From positions 1 through 37,008 of the forward strand of contig VXMF01000043.1 of assembly GCA_009841225.1 (NCBI GenBank): a stretch of 37,008 nt of DNA, given 5' to 3'. Under the pieces are notes generated by a model that searched no databases, was not told where the DNA came from, and saw only the letters and a list, made by a program, of their open reading frames with translations. Shown here one piece after another: positions 32,087 through 37,008 of this stretch. This stretch comes from Terriglobia bacterium. GTDB taxonomy: Bacteria > Acidobacteriota > Terriglobia > Bryobacterales > UBA6623. Position numbers and translations under genes: made by a program. Positions within the stretch are counted from its first letter, which is position 1. Each line of letters begins with the position of its first letter.

Positions 32087-33286
32087 GTGAAAATCGATGG
32101 GCTCCGACTGATTGCGCCCGGCCTGCTCTTGGCCGCGACCGGCGTGGGCGCGGGGGACTTGATGACCGGCACCCTCGCCGGCACCGAGCTCGGCACCGCG
32201 GTGTTGTGGGCTGCGCTCGCCGGCGCGTTTCTCAAGTTCGTCCTCAGCGAGGGAGTGGCGCGCTGGCAGCTGGCCAGCGGCACCACTCTGCTCGAAGGCT
32301 GGCACCACAAGCTCGGAGCATGGATCCGCTGGCCGTTCCTGATCTATCTCTCGCTGTTCTCCGTGATTGTCGGACGCGCGCTCGCCAATGCGTGCGGCGT
32401 CGCCGGGACAGCGCTGCTGCCGATCGGGCCTCCCGAGACGTCCGTGATGGTCTGGGCCGCCCTGCATTCCCTCGTCGGCCTGCTGATCGTGCTGCGGGGC
32501 AGCTTTCGCGCGTTCGAATCCCTCATGTCCGTGCTGATCGGCCTGATGTTCCTGACGGTGATCGGCACGACAGCCATGATTGCCCCTCCCGCGGGCGAGA
32601 TCGCGGCCGGCCTGGTTCCTTCCATTCCCGCAGGCGGCACCGCCTGGATCCTCGCCGTGCTGGGCGGAGTGGGCGGCACCGTGACATTGCTGTCGTACGG
32701 TTACTGGATCGCAGAGCAGGACCGCCGCGGGCCCGAAATGCTGACAACGTGCAGGATCGATCTGGCCGTCGGCAACGGCGTGACGGCCGTCTTCGGACTG
32801 TGCGTCATCATCATCGGCTCGCAGATCGAAGTCCAGGGCAGCGGCGCGGCCCTCGCCACGCAAATGGCCGAGCGCTTGCAAGAAGCGGTCGGCCCGGCCG
32901 GCAAGTGGGTCTTCTTGGTCGGATTCTGGGGCGCCGTGTTCTCGAGCCTGCTGGGCGTGTGGCAGAGCATCCCGTACATGTTCGCCGACTTCTTGCGGCT
33001 CAAGACCGGCGGGAGCGGGGACCTGCGCTCGTCCAAGCCCTACCGGTTTTGCGTGGCGTTGGTCGCGATAGTCCCGCTGTTCCTGCTGAACGCCCCGGTG
33101 CGGCAGATTCAACTCACCTACGGAATCGTGGGGGCTTGCTTCCTGCCCTTGCTGGCATTGACGCTGCTGCTGCTCAATGGCCGGGCCAGCTGGGTCGGGC
33201 AGCGATTGCGCAATCCGCTCTGGATCAGCATCGCGCTCGGAACCTGCGTGGCTTTCTTCGCGGCCCTTCCCCTGCTGGACGGCTGA
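32087..33286 (+). CDS. Nramp-fold transporter lacking canonical metal-binding motifs
   Basis: A 399-residue inner-membrane protein with about eleven hydrophobic segments. The overall pattern matches the Nramp divalent-metal transporter superfamily: APGLLLAATGVGAGDLMTGT in helix 1 and GGTVTLLSYGYWIAEQ in helix 6. Canonical Nramp proteins bind metal through DPGN in helix 1 and MPH in helix 6. Here those places read GVGAGDL and a Tyr/Trp-rich segment without Met or His. The protein may carry another ion or organic solute; substrate is unknown. The GTG at 32087 is chosen because a promoter-like TTGGCA/TACCCT pair lies just upstream and the membrane domain starts a few residues later. It sits in a cluster of metal-related genes. 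Confidence 0.75.
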   Translation: MKIDGLRLIAPGLLLAATGVGAGDLMTGTLAGTELGTAVLWAALAGAFLKFVLSEGVARWQLASGTTLLEGWHHKLGAWIRWPFLIYLSLFSVIVGRALANACGVAGTALLPIGPPETSVMVWAALHSLVGLLIVLRGSFRAFESLMSVLIGLMFLTVIGTTAMIAPPAGEIAAGLVPSIPAGGTAWILAVLGGVGGTVTLLSYGYWIAEQDRRGPEMLTTCRIDLAVGNGVTAVFGLCVIIIGSQIEVQGSGAALATQMAERLQEAVGPAGKWVFLVGFWGAVFSSLLGVWQSIPYMFADFLRLKTGGSGDLRSSKPYRFCVALVAIVPLFLLNAPVRQIQLTYGIVGACFLPLLALTLLLLNGRASWVGQRLRNPLWISIALGTCVAFFAALPLLDG

Positions 33287-33337
33287 GCGCCGGCTCTGGA
33301 GGTCGACCGCACGACGCGCCCCAACCTATGCCGTCCG

Positions 33338-33568
33338 CTATTCCGCCCGCCCTTCGACCCACGCGTAGATCGAGGGCAACACGGGCGGCGTTGGCAGCGT
33401 GGACGCGACCAGCCCTCCGATCACGACCGCGGCCAGCGGCCGCTGGACCTCGGCGCCCGAACTGGTGGCCAAGCTCATGGGGATGAACCCCAGGCTCGCG
33501 ACGAGCGCCGTCGTCAACACCCGGCGGAGCCGAACCAGCGCGCCGCGCAGCGCCGACTCGCTCGCCGA
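33338..33568 (-). pseudogene. Fragment of a CzcA/CusA-type heavy-metal RND pump (C-terminal part)
   Basis: A reverse-strand open frame whose last 76 residues match the end of a heavy-metal efflux RND pump: GALVRLRRVLTTALVASLGF, then IPMSLATSSGAEVQRPLAAV and VIGGLVASTLPTPPVLPSIY. Intact CzcA/CusA proteins exceed 1000 residues; the remainder is absent, as the region upstream shows no matching helices in any frame I could read. The helix normally reading LTLLVLP has become PTPPVLP, two prolines that would break it, consistent with decay. It lies between two transporter genes on the opposite strand and points to an older metal-resistance locus here. Confidence 0.65.
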
Positions 33569-33926
33569 GAAGCCCCGCGCCGCTGCGAACCGCTTGAAGC
33601 GCCGGATTGCGCGCGAGGGCCGGATCGATCGCCAGCTCGGGGGCGAGCTCGCCTGGGAACGATGCGCCACCTGATGGCACGTTGGTCGCGGGCAAGAACA
33701 ACGCCAGCGCTCCAACCACCGCAGGCACTGGCCTCTGGCCCGGCGGCAGACGTTGCACTTGCCACTAGCACAACCGCTTGAAGTTCCGAGCCCAACGGGA
33801 CAAATACAGCGACGGACGGGTGCTTTTGGGTCGAAACCGGGACGTATGCAAAATTGACCGGCCTCAAGCCCGTACGCTATTGTGAAGGCGAGCCTGACCC
33901 CGCGTCAGAGCTAGGTTCCGCTAGTC
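33569..33926. other. Intergenic stretch upstream of the metal permease
   Basis: Apart from the promoter at 33854-33883 I see no supported gene. Short overlapping open frames exist on both strands, but I recognise no domain; part of it may be unrecognisable debris of the pump gene or its adaptor. Confidence 0.45.
33854..33883 (+). promoter_or_regulatory. Putative promoter of the permease gene
   Basis: TTGACC at 33854-33859 (5/6), an 18-bp spacer, then TATTGT at 33878-33883 (4/6). It lies 43 nt before the TTG start at 33927. No obvious metal-regulator palindrome was seen. Confidence 0.45.
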
Positions 33927-35252
33927 TTGCCAGATCCGACCCTGCGCGTGCTGGACTTCGTATGGTCGTCCTTCATGCTGCTGGCCCCGATGCTGCTCCT
34001 GGGGCTTTTCCTCGCAGGGTTGATCCATGTGCTGATCTCCCGCGAGGCGATCCTGAGGTGGCTCAGCGGAGACAACCTCAAGTCCGTGGCTGCCAGCGCC
34101 GCGATCGGCGTGCCCGTGCCATTGTGCAGCTGTTCGGTCGTGCCGGTGGTGGCCGAGATGCGCAAGAAGGGCGCGTCGCGGTCATCCTGCATGTCCTTTC
34201 TGATCACGGCACCCGAGACCGGCGCCGATTCGATCTTAGTCACGCACGCGTTCTTCGGGTTCGTCGCCGCGGTGGTGAGACCCGTGGTGAGCTTCCTGAC
34301 CGCGGTAGTGGCCGGCATCTTCTGCATCGGGATCATCCGCGACGACATCGACGCGCGAAAGCCGCGTCGGCACCACGCCGACGGGGACCACCATGATCAC
34401 GACCACGACGATCATGTCTCCTTGTATGCCGACCAAGACGATTGCTATGTGAGCCTGGGACAACTCAAGCGCCTGATCGTAGCCTGGCTTGCTCAGACCG
34501 TTCGTGGAACCGCGACCCCCGCGGGCGGAAGGCAGGCGGCATCGTGGGTCAAGCCGGACTTTCGCAGGGAGCCTGCCGTCGCCCGGCTGGCCGAGCATTC
34601 CGCGCCGCCGCCGGGCAGCCACGAAGACGGGCCGACCTTGCGGGAGGTCATCAAGCACGTGCTTCGATACGGGTTCGTCGAAGTGGCCGACGACATCCTG
34701 TTCGCGCTGCTGGTCGGCGTCGCGCTCGGCGGGGTGCTCTTCTTGGCGATACCGGACGACCTGATGTCGAGCGAGGCCGCACGCTGGATCTCGTATCCGA
34801 TCATGGTCGTGGTCGGCATTCCGCTGTACATCTGCGCTTCGGCGAGCACGCCGGTCGCTGCCGCGTTGGTCGCAAGGGGTCTCAGCCCTGGCGCGGCCCT
34901 GATATTCCTGATGACCGGCCCGGCCACGAATTCCGGCACGATCGCCGTCATGGTCAGCCAGTTCGGCGCGCGCTTCGGAACGATCTACGTCGGCGTCGTG
35001 ATCGCCGTGACGACCGCCCTCGGGATCCTGATCGACATGGTCGTGATCGCCGCGGGACTTACGATGCCGGTCAATCTGTCCGGCTCGCAGGCACCGGCCA
35101 TCCAGCTGCTGCAGTGGGCGGGGGCCTTGGTTCTGATCGCGCTGATCGTCTGGCGCTTTCGCGCAGGCGCGCTCAGAAGCGGCTGGGAGGAACTGCTCTC
35201 CAACATCCGGCCGGTCGCTCGGCGCCTCCGCGAAGCTTGGAAGAGATCGTAA
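33927..35252 (+). CDS. SO_0444 family Cu/Zn-type efflux permease
   Basis: A 441-residue inner-membrane permease (DUF318/SO_0444 family, proposed copper/zinc efflux). Helix motifs are LLGLFLAGLIHVLI (25-38) and the signature VPVPLCSCSVVPV with Cys67 and Cys69, followed by TAPETGADSI. A cytoplasmic loop carries a His/Asp run, HHADGDHHDHDHDDH (149-163), a likely metal-sensing or binding patch. The second half repeats the fold with CASASTPVAAALVARGLSPGAALIFLMTGPATNSGT. The start is the TTG at 33927, which gives the usual short N-terminus before the first helix; a GTG at 33948 is an alternative. Family assignment is good; the ion is inferred from the loop and the family. Confidence 0.85.
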   Translation: MPDPTLRVLDFVWSSFMLLAPMLLLGLFLAGLIHVLISREAILRWLSGDNLKSVAASAAIGVPVPLCSCSVVPVVAEMRKKGASRSSCMSFLITAPETGADSILVTHAFFGFVAAVVRPVVSFLTAVVAGIFCIGIIRDDIDARKPRRHHADGDHHDHDHDDHVSLYADQDDCYVSLGQLKRLIVAWLAQTVRGTATPAGGRQAASWVKPDFRREPAVARLAEHSAPPPGSHEDGPTLREVIKHVLRYGFVEVADDILFALLVGVALGGVLFLAIPDDLMSSEAARWISYPIMVVVGIPLYICASASTPVAAALVARGLSPGAALIFLMTGPATNSGTIAVMVSQFGARFGTIYVGVVIAVTTALGILIDMVVIAAGLTMPVNLSGSQAPAIQLLQWAGALVLIALIVWRFRAGALRSGWEELLSNIRPVARRLREAWKRS

Positions 35253-35373
35253 TCTCGCAGGTCGTTCCCGATGTCACGGACACCAGCCTGGCCGCGGTGC
35301 GAAACTTCCGTCGCGACATGGCCAACTGGACGGAGACCTCGAGCGCGACAGGTTCCTCGCGTCGGCGCGGCCG

Positions 35374-35595
35374 ATGATCTTGGTCACCGTAGCGTCGACC
35401 AAGGAAGCCCACAGCGCCGGGAGTGCCTTGAAGGGATTCGTTGACGGGGATATCCACCGCAATCAACTGATGTTAACCGTCGAAGAACAGACCTTCTGCA
35501 TAGCCGATGCGGCCACGTTTGCCGGAGTGTTCGCCGCGATCGCTTGCGGCGTAGGGGGCGGGGGAGCGCTCTTGCTCTTGACAGTGTTCTTCTAG
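35374..35595 (+). CDS. Possible small membrane protein, unrecognised
   Basis: A 73-residue frame with an ATG start and no clear Shine-Dalgarno. The C-terminal third (TFAGVFAAIACGVGGGGALL and LLTVFF) is hydrophobic enough for a membrane helix; the N-terminal part is polar. A perfect hairpin follows 18 nt after the stop, which slightly favours a real transcript. I recognise no family, and it may be a chance frame. Confidence 0.25.
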   Translation: MILVTVASTKEAHSAGSALKGFVDGDIHRNQLMLTVEEQTFCIADAATFAGVFAAIACGVGGGGALLLLTVFF

Positions 35596-35613
35596 CCGTG
35601 GCGCTGCGCGCTC

Positions 35614-35635
35614 CGGCCGTCGGAGCCAACGGCCG
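35614..35635 (+). terminator. Possible terminator hairpin
   Basis: CGGCCGT/ACGGCCG, a perfect 7-bp stem with an 8-nt loop, 18 nt after the small candidate gene and downstream of the permease gene. No T-tract follows. Confidence 0.3.
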
Positions 35636-35862
35636 TCGACAGATTCCGTGCCACCTGTCGGTTCCCCTCAAGTGATACTCCGATTGGCGCGGCACGTTGA
35701 GGCTGCTGGCCCTTCTCCGCCAGCATGTTGCTCCCTAGTCCGCCACCGGCTCCGGCGAGGGCCGCGCGCTCCCCCCATGGCCCGGCAACGAGCCGCTCGA
35801 GCTGGCAATCGGCCTCGATGGGCCGACACGACCACGTCCGAATCCGAAGTTTGGAGTTCAGG

Positions 35863-36687
35863 CTATTGCGGCGTGCTCTCCAACAGGTGGAGCGCGTACG
35901 AAAGCACAAGTCCGGCAAGGAACGATACCGTCAGCTTGATTCGATCGTGCCGGTGGAAGTGAATCTCGGGCAGCAGGTCACTGAGCGAGATACAGATAAG
36001 CGCTCCCGCGCCGAATCCCAGCGCGCGACCTACCGTTTCGGAGGATCCGTCCCCAAGCAGGCCAATCCCCCAATACGTGACGAGGGCACCGAGCGGGCAG
36101 ATCAGCGCTGTCGCCGCGCTGAGCGGGTACGCATAGCGTTTGCCATGCTTGGTCGTGCGCATCAGCCCGAGCAGGAAGAATGCGTCAAGCGGTTTGTGCA
36201 GCGCGATCGCCAAGAACACTCCGAAGCTGAGCAAGTCGACCCCCGCAGCGCCTGCCTCCCGGCTCAGGATGGCAGCCCCCAGGGCCGTTCCCTCGGTTAG
36301 CTGGTGCAGCCCCATCCCGAAGGCAACCCCCAGCCAATTCAACGACTCGGAGTCGCCGCCGCCGTCCGGGTCAACCGGGTCCAAGCACTCGTCAGCCGCG
36401 CGCTCGTGATCGTGCAGGGGCGCCACCCGCAACAGCAACACCATCAGCACGATTCCGACGATCATCCACCACGCAACGATCCCGATCGGCCCCTCGCCCG
36501 CGATCAGCTCAACACTGTGGGGCAGCAAGTGGTAGATCGCGACCCCGAGCACGAGACCCGCGACGAAGCTCATCGTGATCTGCACGCGGGTGTGCGTCAA
36601 GCGGATCACCGACTGGGTCCAGATGCCAATGACCGAAGCGCCCAGGATTCCCAAGGAGTACAGACCGAGGAGTGCGAGCGACGTCAT
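35863..36687 (-). CDS. ZIP family metal transporter
   Basis: A 274-residue inner-membrane protein with about eight hydrophobic segments, the size and pattern of ZIP transporters, which move Zn or other divalent ions into the cytoplasm. The signature of helix 4 is FGMGLHQLTEGTALG, with His128 and Glu132 in the HxxxEG arrangement. Helix 5 has ALHKPLDAF, with His164 and Asp168 where HxxxE is usual. A loop holding LHDHERAADECLD separates helices 3 and 4. The start at 36687 has AGGAG at about 7 nt. It is convergent with the permease gene, so import and export genes for similar ions face each other. Confidence 0.9.
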   Translation of the reverse strand: MTSLALLGLYSLGILGASVIGIWTQSVIRLTHTRVQITMSFVAGLVLGVAIYHLLPHSVELIAGEGPIGIVAWWMIVGIVLMVLLLRVAPLHDHERAADECLDPVDPDGGGDSESLNWLGVAFGMGLHQLTEGTALGAAILSREAGAAGVDLLSFGVFLAIALHKPLDAFFLLGLMRTTKHGKRYAYPLSAATALICPLGALVTYWGIGLLGDGSSETVGRALGFGAGALICISLSDLLPEIHFHRHDRIKLTVSFLAGLVLSYALHLLESTPQ

Positions 36688-37008
36688 GTTGCAGCTCCTG
36701 GCTGCCTAGCGATGACTAGAACCCCCTGCAACGATGATCGAGACTGCCAGTAGCGCGTCGCGAGCAGGAGGGCGGCGGCGAGCCCGCAAGGGCGGCCAAC
36801 GCCGCCCTGAAATGTTAGCAGAGAGCGGGAGGGAGTGGCAGGCTCCGGCCGAGGTGCTGAGGAGCTGGGCCCCCGGTAGGTTTTCCGCTGCGCAGCTCCC
36901 GAGCCAGTCTTCCACCGACAGTGCGCGCGACCCACCCGAGGACCGCGGCTGGCGAGTCCTTTCCAATCCAAAGATGAGCCTGAAGGAGGCCAGGCAGAGG
37001 AAGTGGGA
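36688..37008. other. Window end, no supported gene
   Basis: It contains only the leader of the ZIP gene and GC-rich sequence. Short reverse frames here have Arg/Pro/Ser-rich, non-protein-like translations. A gene could begin beyond the window edge. Confidence 0.5.

Larger units (their letters stand above)
35253..35862. other. Mostly gene-free stretch between permease and ZIP genes
   Basis: It holds one weak candidate gene (35374-35595, listed separately) and a hairpin after it. The rest has overlapping short frames with no recognisable domain or ribosome binding site. Confidence 0.5.

Noticed and set aside
32026..33486. Long Arg-rich forward frame overlapping the transporter
   Set aside because: It is an out-of-frame translation of the Nramp-fold gene with no recognisable motif.
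35809..35826. 6-bp hairpin TCGGCC/GGCCGA downstream of the ZIP gene
   Set aside because: The stem is short, there is no T-tract, and such repeats are common in DNA this rich in GC.
36684..36971. Reverse frames upstream of the ZIP gene
   Set aside because: They have an Arg/Pro/Ser-rich composition and no motif, and they overlap the ZIP leader and ribosome binding site.
1..37008. Mobile elements, CRISPR arrays, prophage or tRNA genes
   Set aside because: I found no transposase, integrase, regularly spaced direct repeats or tRNA-like cloverleaf that I could support by reading.

Overview
This is a GC-rich stretch that looks like chromosomal DNA from an Acidobacteriota member, most likely of the Bryobacterales/Solibacter type. 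The lineage is an inference from gene content: two very large Oar-like TonB-dependent receptors with carboxypeptidase-regulatory N-termini, a secreted beta-propeller protein carrying the Solibacter-type TIGR03437 domain, and DUF1501, DUF1080, sulfatase and DUF899 genes. There is no rRNA, tRNA, CRISPR array, insertion sequence or phage gene that I can support.

Layout. 1-1907 is the 3' part of a TonB-dependent receptor. It converges on a reverse-strand pair (2054-6563): an SDR oxidoreductase with altered catalytic residues, then a 1236-residue secreted propeller/TIGR03437 protein with nested repeat modules. A reverse cupin gene (6655-7014) is divergent from the housekeeping run dciA-gatC-gatA (7161-9273). 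Next come a secreted alpha/beta hydrolase translationally coupled to rsmI (9520-11090), an exported protein of unknown function (11239-12240) and a VOC protein (12392-12814).

12862-19437 is a compact, self-contained efflux operon: a TetR regulator with a 28-bp palindromic operator on its own promoter, an outer-membrane factor, a membrane-fusion protein and an RND pump. Most junctions are 4-nt overlaps.

19559-29288 looks like a nutrient-acquisition region. A complete TonB-dependent receptor is divergent from a Tat-type sulfatase, followed by a thiamine-diphosphate enzyme, a secreted DUF1080 protein, a small gene pair whose second member (nucleotidyltransferase-like) is truncated, and a DUF899 thioredoxin-fold protein. 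29322-31885 holds a Tat-type DUF1501 protein divergent from leuB.

32087-36687 is rich in metal-transport-type genes: an Nramp-fold transporter without the canonical metal-binding motifs, a decayed reverse-strand fragment of a CzcA/CusA pump, a His-rich SO_0444-type permease and a ZIP transporter. The last 320 bases show no gene.

Most interesting points: the apparently nested domain architecture and paired poly-G tracts of the propeller protein; several start codons preceded at 7-10 nt by a TANNNT box with no usable Shine-Dalgarno, suggesting leaderless transcripts; the operator overlapping the tetR promoter and start; the divergent receptor/sulfatase pair; and two gene relics.
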